From the NCBI RefSeq assembly GCF_014333525.1, contig NZ_JACSCX010000005.1, positions 62,001 through 126,000 of the forward strand: a stretch of DNA of 64,000 nucleotides. The letters run 5' to 3'. The stretch is from Hymenobacter puniceus (lineage in GTDB: Bacteria; Bacteroidota; Bacteroidia; Cytophagales; Hymenobacteraceae). Both the position numbers and the translations under genes were made by a program. Of this stretch, positions 9,001 to 18,612 are shown in pieces. Numbering within the stretch: the stretch's first letter is position 1; each line of letters begins with the position of its first letter. The notes beneath the pieces were generated by a model. It did not search any database. It worked only from the letters and a program-made list of their open reading frames with translations, and had not been told where the DNA came from.

Positions 9001-9729
9001 ATGAGCAGTGCTACCGAAACTTCGCCCTGGCGCTATGCCCGCCTTGGCGGCGCACTTTACCTGATTATCATTCTGTGCGGAGCTTTTGCAGAAGGATTTG
9101 TGATGGACAAGCTGGTGGTTTCGGGTGATGCCGTGGCTACTGCTCATAACATCCTGGCCGCACCTTCGCTCTGGCGCCTTGGCGTGGCAAGTAATGTGCT
9201 GCTGGTGATGTGCGCCGTGCCACTGCTCTGGATTGAATATCAACTGCTAAAGCCTGTCAGCAAAAGCCTGGCGCAGCTCTCCTTGCTGTTCAATGGGGTT
9301 TCGCTGGCGGTGGAAGCCGTTAGTAAGGTCTTTCTGCTGCTGGTGATGCCCATCTTGGCCAGCACCGCCACTCTGCCGGACGGCAGCGGTTTGGGGGAGT
9401 TGCCGCTGCTGGCCACCCTTGCCCTCAAGTCGCACAACATTGCATTCAACGTGGCGCTGCTGTTTTTTGGCTGCACTTGTCTGGTGAATGGGTACCTGAT
9501 TTTTCGGTCGGGCTACTTTCCGCGCTTTCTGGGCGTATTGCTGCAGATTGCGGGGGGCGGATACCTCGTGGCTTGTACGGCAGCCCTATTTGCCCCAGCG
9601 CTGGCGGCTGTTTTGCTGCCCGCCATCCTGCTGCTGCCCCTGGTTGGTGAGTTGGCGCTGTGCCTGTGGCTGCTGCTCAAAGGTGTAAACCGCCCACAGT
9701 GGCAGGTTCGGGTAAGCGCTAGCGCCTAG
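9001..9729 (+). CDS. DUF4386 family membrane protein
   Basis: 242 residues with about six hydrophobic helices. The start RYARLGGALYLIIILCGAFA and the later GYFPRFLGVLLQIAGGGYLV are characteristic of DUF4386. Family members are small integral membrane proteins of unknown function. The gene stands alone, 187 bp after the sigma operon and 168 bp before an oxidoreductase. The ATG at 9001 precedes the first membrane helix directly. Confidence 0.88.
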   Translation: MSSATETSPWRYARLGGALYLIIILCGAFAEGFVMDKLVVSGDAVATAHNILAAPSLWRLGVASNVLLVMCAVPLLWIEYQLLKPVSKSLAQLSLLFNGVSLAVEAVSKVFLLLVMPILASTATLPDGSGLGELPLLATLALKSHNIAFNVALLFFGCTCLVNGYLIFRSGYFPRFLGVLLQIAGGGYLVACTAALFAPALAAVLLPAILLLPLVGELALCLWLLLKGVNRPQWQVRVSASA

Positions 9730-9897
9730 GCTACCCTATCAACAACCCGGCGGGCACGCTACGGGCGGACACATGCACAGGTAGTTAGTATCAAAACACG
9801 GGTGGCAAACAAGTAGCTGACTAGGGTGTGTGCCTGAGACATTTACTGGCAGAAAAACGCTAGTTTTAATTTCCTCCCACCCTCAGCCGTTCCTGCC

Positions 9898-11334
9898 ATG
9901 AGTGAGCTTCCCGAGTTACCGTCGCGCCGTACGTTTCTGGAGCAAAGCGCTGCTGCCGCCACTTTCTTTATTGTGCCGCGCTTCGTGCTGGGCGGCCCGG
10001 GCTACACCGCCCCCAGCGACCAGCTGGTGGTGGCCGGCGTGGGCGTGGGCGGCAAAGGCGCCAGCGACCTGGCCATGTTCGCCAAAACCGGCAAGGTGCG
10101 CATCGCCTACCTCTGCGACGTAGACGACCGCCGCGCCGCCGGCGCCGTGAAGGCGTACCCGCAGGCCAAATACTATAAGGACTGGCGGCAGCTGCTGGCC
10201 AAGGAAAGCAAAAACTTCGACGCCGTTTCCATTGCCACGCCCGACCACAATCACGCCAACGTGACGCTGGCCGCCATGCAACTGGGCAAGCACGTATACG
10301 TGCAGAAGCCTCTCACTCACGATATTCATGAGGCCCGCACCCTCACCGACGCTACCAAGCGCTACAAAGTGGTGACGCAGATGGGCAACCAGGGTGCTTC
10401 CGGCGACGGCGTGCGGCAAATGCAGGAATGGTACGACGCCGGTTTGCTGGGCGAAGTGCACGAGGTGTACTGCTGGACCGACCGGCCCGTGTGGCCCCAG
10501 GGCATTGCCTGGCCCGCCACGCCCGCCCCCGTACCCGCCGGCCTCGACTGGGACCTGTGGCTGGGCTCGGCACCCGCCCGCCCCTACGTCGATAACCTGG
10601 TGCCCTTCAACTGGCGCGGCTGGTGGGAATACGGCACCGGCGCCCTCGGCGACATGGGCTGCCACCTGATGGAAGCGCCGTTTCGGGTGCTGAACCTGGG
10701 CTACGCCAACGCTGTGCAGGCTAGCGTGGGCAGCGTGTACGTGGGCGAGTTCAAGCGCGGCTACTTTCCCGAAAGCTGCCCGCCGTCCAGCCACGTCACG
10801 CTCACATTTCCGAAAACCAACAAAACCAAGCACGACGTAACCGTGCACTGGATGGACGGCGGCATTCAGCCCGAGCGCCCCGATGAGTTGGGGGCCAACG
10901 AGCTGTTTGGCGACGGCGGCAACGGCACATTGTTCGTCGGGAGCAAAGGCAAAATGATGGCCAGCACCTACGGTGCCGACCCGCGCCTGCTGCCCACCAG
11001 CCGCACCCAGCAGACAAATACCAAGCAAAAGCTGGCCCGCGTGCCGGGCGGAGCCGATGGCCACTATGCTCAATGGGTAGAAGCCTGCCTGGCCGGCTAC
11101 GGCAACAAAGCCGTCAGCTCGCCTTTCGAGCTGGCCGGCCCGCTAACCGAGGCCTTGCTGATGGCCAACCTCGCCATCCGCGGCTACGATATCCAGCGCC
11201 CCAAAGCCACAGGCGGCGTGGAGTACCCCGGCCGCGGCATCGAGCTGCTTTGGGACGCCCAGAAGCTGCGCGTCACCAATTTCGAAGAAGCCAACCGCTT
11301 CGTGCGGCGCGAGTACCGCGCCGGTTGGCAGTAA
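9898..11334 (+). CDS. Gfo/Idh/MocA family oxidoreductase with Tat signal
   Basis: 478 residues. A twin-arginine leader (SRRTFLEQSAAAATFFIVPR) predicts export of the folded enzyme. The NAD(P)-binding Rossmann part follows (VAGVGVGGKGASDLAMF, LCDVDDRR, VSIATPDHNH), then VYVQKPLTHDIHEAR, where the usual Glu of EKP is Gln, a common variant in this exported subgroup. The C-terminal domain includes WWEYGTGALGDMGCHLMEAP. Such proteins usually act on sugars or polyols in the periplasm; the substrate is unknown. The gene is monocistronic, with a large palindrome 15 bp downstream. Confidence 0.92.
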   Translation: MSELPELPSRRTFLEQSAAAATFFIVPRFVLGGPGYTAPSDQLVVAGVGVGGKGASDLAMFAKTGKVRIAYLCDVDDRRAAGAVKAYPQAKYYKDWRQLLAKESKNFDAVSIATPDHNHANVTLAAMQLGKHVYVQKPLTHDIHEARTLTDATKRYKVVTQMGNQGASGDGVRQMQEWYDAGLLGEVHEVYCWTDRPVWPQGIAWPATPAPVPAGLDWDLWLGSAPARPYVDNLVPFNWRGWWEYGTGALGDMGCHLMEAPFRVLNLGYANAVQASVGSVYVGEFKRGYFPESCPPSSHVTLTFPKTNKTKHDVTVHWMDGGIQPERPDELGANELFGDGGNGTLFVGSKGKMMASTYGADPRLLPTSRTQQTNTKQKLARVPGGADGHYAQWVEACLAGYGNKAVSSPFELAGPLTEALLMANLAIRGYDIQRPKATGGVEYPGRGIELLWDAQKLRVTNFEEANRFVRREYRAGWQ

Positions 11335-11348
11335 AGGCAGGCAAAGAA

Positions 11349-11480
11349 CTGTCATGCAGAGCGCAGCCGGAGGCGGAGCGAAGCATCTCGCCAGTGGGTA
11401 AATTCAAACGTACTGAACGATTGGGCTACCATTGCAAGCGAGATGCTTCGCTCCGCCTCCGGCTGCGCTCTGTATGACAG
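11349..11480. repeat. Long intergenic inverted repeat, 43-bp arms
   Basis: Arms at 11349-11391 and 11438-11480 pair over 43 bp with a single mismatch and a 46-bp loop. The outer ends read CTGTCATGC and GTATGACAG, shared with the other GTCAT palindromes of this window. It lies between convergent genes and could also terminate transcription both ways. Confidence 0.85.
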
Positions 11481-11501
11481 TTAGGTTGGCAACGTCAGCA
11501 T

Positions 11502-11525
11502 GCGAGATGCTTCGGCAAGCTCAGC
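11502..11525. repeat. Half copy of the GTCATGCTGAGC repeat family
   Basis: The stretch GAGATGCTTCGGCAAGCTCA, in this half element, is identical to the right arms of the palindromes at 50667-50756 and 61877-61968. No matching left arm is adjacent, so it looks like a remnant or single-arm copy. Confidence 0.6.
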
Positions 11526-11555
11526 TTGGCAAGCTCAGCAGGGCGTTCTTTTCAC

Positions 11556-12302
11556 TCAGCCGTGCCGGAAGAAGTTGTCCAGCAGAATAGCGCCGGAAAT
11601 GGCTACGTTGAGGCTTTCGGCCTGGCCGCGGCCGGGAATGTGCAGGCGCTGCGTGAGGCAGGCCTCCACGGCCGGCGTGAGGCCGTGGCTCTCGCTGCCC
11701 ATCACGAGTACGCCCTGCGGCCGGAGTGTGAGTTGGTGCACGTTGTCGCCGTGCAGGTCGGCGCCGAATACGGGCTGGCCGGCGGGCAGGCTGCCGAGCC
11801 AGGTGGGCAGGTCGCGCTGCCAGATGGGCACCCGCGTGAACGAGCCCATGGTGGCGGCCACAGTTTTGGGTGCCCACGGGTCGGCGCAGGTTTCGCTGAG
11901 CACTACGCCGGGCAGGCCGTACCAGTCGGCAAGGCGGATGAGCGTGCCCAGGTTGCCGGGGTCTCGCACTTCATCTAGGGCCAGCAGCAGCCCGGAGGTG
12001 GCCGTGAGGGCTAGCGGCAGCTCAGCGGGCAGGCGCGCAACAGCTAGGGCCGTGTTATTGGTGGCCAGCGTGCCGAGGCGGGTCAGCTCGTCTTCGCTGA
12101 GCTCTTCCACGAGGCTTGCTGGCAGACTGGCCGGTAATTTTCCGGCAAATTCCGCCGTTGTAAACACGCGTTCCGTTTGAAGTCCGGAACTTAGCAGCTC
12201 CAGTACGCTCTTGCCGCCTTCCACCAGAAAAGCCCCGTGCCGGAGCCGATATTTTTTCAGGTGCAGCGCGTGTACGTATTTTGTCACTGCTTTCGAGACC
12301 AT
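11556..12302 (-). CDS. TrmH/SpoU family RNA 2'-O-methyltransferase
   Basis: 248 residues. An N-terminal substrate-binding domain (HLKKYRLRHGAFLVEGGKSV) precedes the SPOUT catalytic domain with its three conserved motifs: LDEVRDPGNLGTLIRLADW (motif 1), LVMGSESHGL (motif 2) and IPGRGQAESLNVAISGAILL (motif 3, knot). It should methylate a ribose in rRNA or tRNA using S-adenosylmethionine; the target nucleotide cannot be told from sequence. It is divergent from the TamL gene; the two starts are 36 bp apart, so the promoters must overlap. Confidence 0.95.
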   Translation of the reverse strand: MVSKAVTKYVHALHLKKYRLRHGAFLVEGGKSVLELLSSGLQTERVFTTAEFAGKLPASLPASLVEELSEDELTRLGTLATNNTALAVARLPAELPLALTATSGLLLALDEVRDPGNLGTLIRLADWYGLPGVVLSETCADPWAPKTVAATMGSFTRVPIWQRDLPTWLGSLPAGQPVFGADLHGDNVHQLTLRPQGVLVMGSESHGLTPAVEACLTQRLHIPGRGQAESLNVAISGAILLDNFFRHG

Positions 12303-12337
12303 ACCCTTTGCTGAACAGACGCCCCACAGGACCTCAG

Positions 12338-14854
12338 GTGAACGATAAACTACGGAGCCGGGCGCTGCCGGCCGGGCTGCTGCTGCTGGGAGGATGGCTG
12401 GCAGTGGGCTGCTCGCCGCTCCGCCTGCTGGGCCCCAACCAGCAGCTGCTCAGCCACATCGAGCTGGAAGGCGTGAAGCAGGCCGACGCGGAGCGCATTC
12501 AGGCGCTGTATCGCCAGGAACCCAACAGCCGCTTTCCACTCCCAAAACTAGCAATCTATCAGCTAGGCCGCACCTTTTATACACCCGACAAGCTGCAGCG
12601 CAAGCTCGATGCCACTCGCGCCCGCTACGATGAGCGGATTCTGGCGGCCCGGCCCGACTCGGCGCTGGTGGGCAAGCTGCTCACCAAGCGCGAACGGCAA
12701 ACCCGGCGCCTGCAGCTGGCCCTCGACAAAGGCAACGCCATCATGCGCCTGGGCGAGCCGCCCGTGATTTACGACTCCGCCCTGACGCGTCAGACGGCCG
12801 AGCAGATTGCTACTTTTCTCAAGTCGAAGGGCTTTTTCCGGAGTGGCGTGCAGTATTCGGATAGCCTGGCCGACCGCCGGTTTTCGCTGGGCCGCCTGCT
12901 GGGCGGCTCCGACAGCCTGCACCGCCGCAGGGTGGTCGTGACGTACAAGGTCACGGAAAACGAGCCGTTCCGCTACTCGCAGCTCGACTACGACATTGCC
13001 GATACGGCCGTGGCCCGGCGCGTGCTGGCGGCGCAGCCGGCCTCGCTGCTGCGCGTCGGCGACCAGTACGACGAGGAAGTAATCGGCCAGGAGCGCGCCC
13101 GGTTTGAAACGCTGCTCAAAAACGACGGCTACTTTGATTTCCGCCAGCAGTACATCACTCTGGAGGCTGACACCAGCTTTGCCCCGGCCACGGTGCGCCT
13201 GCGTACGCTCATTGCCAGTCCGGCCTCTGGGCAGCCGCACCCGCGCTACACTATCCGGCAAGTGCGTTTCATTACGGATGCGGGCACGGTGCGCTTCGGC
13301 CAGAAGCGCGACACCATCCGGCAGGATTCTACCTATTTTCTGGCGTTCCAGCATAACATCAGCACCCAGCTGCTCAACCGCAAGGTGGCCGTGCACCCAG
13401 GCCAGTTCTACAACCTGACCAACACCCAAACCACGCAGCGCCAGATCAGCCAGCTCGACGTGTTTCGGTTCACGAACGTGAACTACGTGCGCGTGCGCCC
13501 CACCTCGGCCGCCGACAGCACTCGCCGCCAGCTCGACGCCGTTATTGCGGCCTCGCCAGCCAAGCGCTACCAGGAAACCGTGGAATTCGGCGGCACCTAC
13601 GTGGCGTATCTGGTGGGCCCCTTCGCCAACCTGCGCCTGAAGGCCCGCAACCCGTTTGGCGGCGCCGAAGTGCTGGAGCTGGGGTTGCGGGGCGGCTTTG
13701 AAGGGCAATATGAGTTCACCACCCGCAACAACGACCGGAACCAACTCAACAGTGTGCTCACCACGCAGCTGGGCGCCAACCTGAACCTGATTCTGCCGCA
13801 GTTTCTGGTGCCGTGGCGTACCAATGGCTTACTTACCAGATACAACCCACGCACCCGCATCAATGTTGGCTACAACTACGTGAGCCGGCCTGAGTATGCC
13901 CGCACCAATCTGGAAGGCACCTTCGACTATATCTGGCAGCGGTCCACGTTCCACCAGTTTGTGTTCACGCCCATCGACTTGAGCGTAGTAAACACAACCC
14001 GGCTTAACGATTCTTTCTTCGTAAAGCTCAGGAACCAATTCCCCAATCAGGAAGCCGCCAGATTTACATTTAGTCGCCAATTTGTACCAAGCATAAGTTT
14101 CACGTCTTTATACAATTCCAACGACTTCAACCAGACCCGGGACGCCAAGTACATGCGGCTGTATGCCGAAGTAGGCGGCATCACCAAACCGCTGTATGAG
14201 AACGTGCTCAGCGACAGTATCCGGGTTGCCGATTTCTACCGTCTCAACGCCGACTACCGCCGCTACCATAAGGTAGGCGTGAAGTCGTTTCTGGTGTATC
14301 GGCTCAATGGCGGGCTGGTGCAACCATTGCGCGCCAGCACCAACGGCCTGCCCTACGATAAGTATTTCTTTGCGGGAGGCGCCACCAGCCTGCGGGCCTG
14401 GAAGCCGCGCCGCCTGGGGCCAGGCTCGTTCACGTCGTATCTGCAGAATACTACCGGAACGTTTATTCTCGACGAAAACGGCAACCGCATCCGCAACTAC
14501 AACCTGGAGCAGCCCGGTGAATTGCTGCTGGAAGGCAGCGTGGAATACCGCTTTCCACTCTTCAGCTTCATCAATGGTGCGCTGTTCACGGATTTCGGCA
14601 ACACCTGGGCCTTGCGCTCCGACGACCGGCGTCCGGGCGCGCAGTTCAGTGCCACGCGCTTTTATCGGGAGTTTGCCGTTAGTTCCGGCTTCGGTTTGCG
14701 CTTCGACTTTACGTTCCTGATTCTGCGTCTCGACGTAGCTACCAAGGTGTACGACCCTACCTCGCCCGGCAACAAGTGGGCAATCCGCAACGCCAACCTG
14801 TTTGGCAGCCAAGACCAGACCGCCTTCAATCTGGGCATCGGGTATCCATTTTAA
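12338..14854 (+). CDS. tamL: TamL-type BamA/TamA family outer membrane lipoprotein
   Basis: 838 residues from the GTG at 12338. This start gives a compact lipoprotein signal (LPAGLLLLGGWLAVGC), with the lipid-bearing Cys near residue 25; a TTG at 12281 would add 19 residues and run into the divergent gene. The mature protein begins SPLRLLGPNQQLLSHIELEG, like the TamL start. POTRA-like segments follow (residues about 100-400, for example RYTIRQVRFITDAG), then a 16-strand Omp85 barrel with FFAGGATSLRAWKPRRLGPG, the conserved barrel loop motif. In Bacteroidetes TamL works with TamB in outer-membrane biogenesis. The final Phe fits a barrel. Confidence 0.93.
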   Translation: MNDKLRSRALPAGLLLLGGWLAVGCSPLRLLGPNQQLLSHIELEGVKQADAERIQALYRQEPNSRFPLPKLAIYQLGRTFYTPDKLQRKLDATRARYDERILAARPDSALVGKLLTKRERQTRRLQLALDKGNAIMRLGEPPVIYDSALTRQTAEQIATFLKSKGFFRSGVQYSDSLADRRFSLGRLLGGSDSLHRRRVVVTYKVTENEPFRYSQLDYDIADTAVARRVLAAQPASLLRVGDQYDEEVIGQERARFETLLKNDGYFDFRQQYITLEADTSFAPATVRLRTLIASPASGQPHPRYTIRQVRFITDAGTVRFGQKRDTIRQDSTYFLAFQHNISTQLLNRKVAVHPGQFYNLTNTQTTQRQISQLDVFRFTNVNYVRVRPTSAADSTRRQLDAVIAASPAKRYQETVEFGGTYVAYLVGPFANLRLKARNPFGGAEVLELGLRGGFEGQYEFTTRNNDRNQLNSVLTTQLGANLNLILPQFLVPWRTNGLLTRYNPRTRINVGYNYVSRPEYARTNLEGTFDYIWQRSTFHQFVFTPIDLSVVNTTRLNDSFFVKLRNQFPNQEAARFTFSRQFVPSISFTSLYNSNDFNQTRDAKYMRLYAEVGGITKPLYENVLSDSIRVADFYRLNADYRRYHKVGVKSFLVYRLNGGLVQPLRASTNGLPYDKYFFAGGATSLRAWKPRRLGPGSFTSYLQNTTGTFILDENGNRIRNYNLEQPGELLLEGSVEYRFPLFSFINGALFTDFGNTWALRSDDRRPGAQFSATRFYREFAVSSGFGLRFDFTFLILRLDVATKVYDPTSPGNKWAIRNANLFGSQDQTAFNLGIGYPF

Positions 14855-14867
14855 ATACCTTGTAACT

Positions 14868-14928
14868 CGGCCGCCTGCTCCAGGGCGTGATGCATTGATC
14901 GTGCATCACGCCCTGGAGCAGGCGGCCG
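14868..14928. terminator. Perfect 27-bp hairpin between tamL and the next gene
   Basis: Arms 14868-14894 and 14902-14928 are exactly complementary with a 7-nt loop. It starts 13 bp after the tamL stop. There is only a short T-rich tail, so it may act as a terminator or mRNA-stabilising structure. Confidence 0.7.
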
Positions 14929-15054
14929 AATTTGTTTTAAGAATTATTTCAGCAAATCAGATCAACATCACGATAGATTACTATTTTTGCCTCGATTACC
15001 CAGACATGTAGTGTCTTGATAATCTCTAAGTTCGCCCCTTTTACGCCCTTTTCT

Positions 15055-18000
15055 ATGAAACAACGCATACAGTTTTGGAGCACACTTGGTGCCGCCATGA
15101 TAAGTGGGCTACTGGTAGCCACTTCGGCCCAGGCAGAAGGGTCCAAACAGCTCACGCCCAACAACAACCCATCGCTGGCGCTCACCGACCCAGCTAACAC
15201 GCGGGCGGGCTACCTCACACACGATGTGAACCTGAGCGGGACTGGTACGACCGGCGGCCAGGACGTCTCGTTGGGCTTTCTGAAACCCAGCACATGGGTA
15301 GGGCCAGCAGGCCAGGCATTCAGCCCCGACTACCGCATGCTGGTGCACATGGAACCCGGCGAAACCCTATACTACGGTGTGCACCGCCAACCCGTGTCCT
15401 CTAACGCCCAGACGCAGGCTGACCTGATTCTCACGTTGCGCTATGGTGCCAATGCCGGCACCGTTGTGCAGACTACTACGCTACAGCGTGATGCTGCCAG
15501 CCCTAACCAGTCTACGCTTCTCACTACCATTAATGGCCAGCCGCAGGCCGGCGTCATTGCCAACGCTACGCAGGCGCAGGCGGGCCCGCTACCAAATGCG
15601 GGCGGCTATCAGCCCCTGACATATACCAACACCACCGGAGCAGCCCAGGAATTCTACGTAGAGTTCACCCAGGTAGGTGAAGCCAGCATGACGGCTGACG
15701 ACCTGCGCTCTGACTATGACCTCTGGGACTTTACGGTGCGTACGGCCGCCGGAGTAGAAAAGCCCGGCCGCCTTTACAGCAAGCACTGGGCCTTCACGGC
15801 TGGTATCTCAGAAATTTCCGGCAATACCAACCAGTTCCTTAACCGCCTGTCGGCCAACTTCATTCTTTATCCTATGGTAGAGAGCCGGCAAAACCCAGGC
15901 AGCTACTTTGTGAAAGAAGTGGAACTGGCCGGCATGCGTCCATTGGTATTCTTCTTCGTATCCAACGAATTCGGTTCCGATACGCAGTTTGGCACTACGT
16001 TCGCCACCCGGCGCAGAAGCCAGCTAAGTAAGTCTTCGTATACGCAGTATCCCAATTTCGTTAACAACCCGGACCCGGCAGTCTGGCCCAGCGCCGCTGA
16101 GCCGACGGTTAGCGTGACGCCGCAGGCTTTTTGCCAGGCCGGCGTTACGAAGGTGGCTTTTACGACCCAGGCAGCAGAATCCGGCGATTTTGAGATTCTG
16201 ATCGACCTAAACGGCACTGCTGGTTACCAGGCCGGCACGCGCGACGTATTGATTCCGCAAAGCGTAACGGCCGGTACAACCAATACGGTGATTTGGGACG
16301 GCAAAGATGGGCTGGGTGCGCAGGTGGCCAGCAACACCACCGTTACGTTCAACTTCACCAGCAACGGTGCGCCGGTCAACTTCCCTGTGTTCGACGCCGA
16401 AGGCAACCCCGACGGGTTCCGGGTGCGCAACGCCCGCTCCTCCAACCCCAGTGCCTATGACTTGCTGTACTGGGACGACTCATTGCTGCCTACTGCCAAA
16501 TTTCCAGCTCCTCAAACTCAGTTGACAGGGGTTAACTCCAGCACGGGCGTACACCGCTGGGGCACAACCACTGATGATGGCGACAGCTACACTGTTAACA
16601 CCTGGACGTATGGCTTCTCGGTGTTTACCGGCAGCCGCACATTTGTGTACACCGATATCTGTGACAACGACAAAGACGGCGTTGCCGACGCAACTGATAT
16701 TGACGACGACAACGACGGTATTCTGGACGTAGTGGAGGCCATGTCGGGTACTACTTCTGTTGACCCGGGCGCCTTTGCTTCCGCTACCTCCCCTATTCGC
16801 TACCTGGATGCATCGTATGTTCATCCAGTACTGGGCGCCTTCCTCGACACCAACAATGACGGCGTAAACGACCTGATGGACGTGGACCGCGACGGTATTC
16901 CCAACCACTTCGACCTGGATGCCGATGGCGACGGCCTGGCCGATGCGTTGGAAGCTAATGGCAATACGAACCCGACCCTCAACTTCGGCCCAGTATCCGT
17001 CACTATTGGTAATGGCAGCAATGCTACTACGTATACTTACCAGAGCTCTTACAGCGCGGCGCAGGGACGCTACATAACTACCGCTACAGGCACTGCTCCT
17101 ATAAATGGCATATATGCGGGGGTTGGCCGCAATGGCCTGCCTGACGCAGTGGAAGGCTCTGTTGCGTATGGCAAAAGCGGCACCGGAAACAATGAAACTG
17201 TTACCGTAACGGAAAACAGCGCCAGCAGATACTCCCTGACCGACAATGATAATGACCTGCGCACCAATTCAAACGGCACGGCGCGCAACTACAACTTCCT
17301 CGATATTGATTCCGACAACGACGGCATCACCGATGAGATAGAGGCCCTGAGTACGGCAGTATACAACACCCGCCGAGGACAAGCCAATTTCAATGCCGAC
17401 ACCGACCGGGACGGCCTGCGTGACGCCTACGATCCGAACAACGGCGGCACTGCCATTACCAGCGTACTCAACTCCGACGGCACTGATGTAGCCGACATCT
17501 TCGACATTGACTCCGACAACGACAATGCAGGTAAAGGGGCGCTGGCCATTAACCTGCAGACGGCCGATTGGTCGGAAGGATTTGCCAACCCTACTTTCGG
17601 GGTTTCCGGCGGTGAAATCATTGCCAAGGCTCGTCAGTTTGCTCTTAACAACCCTGGTAAAGCCAACTATTACCCTGTGGGCGGCCCGGCCAGCGGCGTT
17701 ACCAATTCGCCCTTCCTACTGGACGCTGACAACGATAAGCTCCCCAACTTCCTTGACCTTGATAACTCGTACTATCACGACGACAACTTCAATGGCCTGG
17801 CAGACATCTATGATCCTGCCTATGGTGGTACGCCATCCACGGCTCCGCTTGGCGCAAGCGGCGCTTCAGAAGCAGCATTCCGCACAAACGCCAACCAGAT
17901 TCCGCTGCCGGTAGAGCTTATCAGCTTCCAGGCCCGGGCGGCCGGCCGCGATGCACTGGTGACGTGGGCTACGGCTTCAGAAAAAGACAACGCCCGCTTT

Positions 18001-18456
18001 GAAGTGCAGCGCTCCACCGATGGAGAGACCTTTGAGCTGGCCGGCACAGTACAGGGCAAAGGCACCCGCGCCAGCCGCTCCGACTACTCCTTCACCGATA
18101 AAGGAGTTGGTGCCGTTGCAGGCACACGCTACTACCGCCTGCGCCAGATTGACCTGAACGGCAAAGAATCGATGACGGAAGTGCGGGTAGTGAACTTCGA
18201 TGGACGTGGCGCCGCTACGCTCGTTACGGTTTATCCGTCGCCAACGGTTGACAACGCTACCCTGGATCTGCTGGCCCTCAGCAAAGCCACGTATCAGGTG
18301 GACATTATGGGCGCCGACGGCCGCCGGATGCTGCGCTTCGAAACTACAGGCGGCCGCGAGGTAGCGCTGCCGGTTGCGGAGTTTGCCAAAGGCACCTACC
18401 TGATTCGCGTGAGCGGCCAGGGCCAGCACTACCTGGTGAAACTACTCAAAGACTAA
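15055..18456 (+). CDS. T9SS-secreted protein with calcium-binding-type repeats
   Basis: 1133 residues. Signal peptide at 1-26 (STLGAAMISGLLVATSAQA). A beta-rich N-terminal half (residues 30-530) has no recognised family. Residues about 530-930 carry thrombospondin type 3-like Asp-rich repeats: DNDKDGVADATDIDDDNDGI, LMDVDRDGIPNHFDLDADGD, FLDIDSDNDGITDEIEAL, IFDIDSDNDN. A fibronectin-like segment follows (LVTWATASEKDNARFEVQRS). The end is a type A T9SS sorting domain (VTVYPSPTVDNATLD to YLIRVSGQGQHYLVKLLKD). Likely a large surface or secreted calcium-stabilised protein, perhaps an adhesin; ligand unknown. ATG 15055 was chosen because the signal peptide starts there; an upstream TTG in frame is less likely. 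Confidence 0.9.
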   Translation: MKQRIQFWSTLGAAMISGLLVATSAQAEGSKQLTPNNNPSLALTDPANTRAGYLTHDVNLSGTGTTGGQDVSLGFLKPSTWVGPAGQAFSPDYRMLVHMEPGETLYYGVHRQPVSSNAQTQADLILTLRYGANAGTVVQTTTLQRDAASPNQSTLLTTINGQPQAGVIANATQAQAGPLPNAGGYQPLTYTNTTGAAQEFYVEFTQVGEASMTADDLRSDYDLWDFTVRTAAGVEKPGRLYSKHWAFTAGISEISGNTNQFLNRLSANFILYPMVESRQNPGSYFVKEVELAGMRPLVFFFVSNEFGSDTQFGTTFATRRRSQLSKSSYTQYPNFVNNPDPAVWPSAAEPTVSVTPQAFCQAGVTKVAFTTQAAESGDFEILIDLNGTAGYQAGTRDVLIPQSVTAGTTNTVIWDGKDGLGAQVASNTTVTFNFTSNGAPVNFPVFDAEGNPDGFRVRNARSSNPSAYDLLYWDDSLLPTAKFPAPQTQLTGVNSSTGVHRWGTTTDDGDSYTVNTWTYGFSVFTGSRTFVYTDICDNDKDGVADATDIDDDNDGILDVVEAMSGTTSVDPGAFASATSPIRYLDASYVHPVLGAFLDTNNDGVNDLMDVDRDGIPNHFDLDADGDGLADALEANGNTNPTLNFGPVSVTIGNGSNATTYTYQSSYSAAQGRYITTATGTAPINGIYAGVGRNGLPDAVEGSVAYGKSGTGNNETVTVTENSASRYSLTDNDNDLRTNSNGTARNYNFLDIDSDNDGITDEIEALSTAVYNTRRGQANFNADTDRDGLRDAYDPNNGGTAITSVLNSDGTDVADIFDIDSDNDNAGKGALAINLQTADWSEGFANPTFGVSGGEIIAKARQFALNNPGKANYYPVGGPASGVTNSPFLLDADNDKLPNFLDLDNSYYHDDNFNGLADIYDPAYGGTPSTAPLGASGASEAAFRTNANQIPLPVELISFQARAAGRDALVTWATASEKDNARFEVQRSTDGETFELAGTVQGKGTRASRSDYSFTDKGVGAVAGTRYYRLRQIDLNGKESMTEVRVVNFDGRGAATLVTVYPSPTVDNATLDLLALSKATYQVDIMGADGRRMLRFETTGGREVALPVAEFAKGTYLIRVSGQGQHYLVKLLKD

Positions 18457-18480
18457 CCAGCAGTAGCATACCATTGAAAA

Positions 18481-18509
18481 GGGCTTCCGGATATCCGGAA
18501 GCCCTTTTT
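18481..18509 (+). terminator. Intrinsic terminator
   Basis: An 11-bp perfect stem (18481-18491 with 18494-18504) is followed by five T. It lies 24 bp after the stop of the T9SS protein. Confidence 0.85.
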
Positions 18510-18552
18510 GCATTTCATCCGGTCCGTCCGTACAGGGCACGCCTTGCGCAGG

Positions 18553-18596
18553 CATAAAGAAAGCCCGGCTGCGGATGCGGCCGGGCTTTCTTTATG
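18553..18596 (-). terminator. Terminator-like palindrome after the E1 gene
   Basis: A perfect 17-bp stem (18553-18569 with 18580-18596), with GC-rich core and A/T flanks, is 16 bp beyond the E1 stop on the minus strand. It probably ends E1 transcription and can work in both directions. Confidence 0.75.
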
Positions 18597-18612
18597 AAAT
18601 AGCAAACGAAGC

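Noticed and set aside
12281..12337. TTG start at 12281 for tamL
   Set aside because: It would overlap the divergent methyltransferase and give an overlong signal; the GTG at 12338 gives a clean lipoprotein signal.
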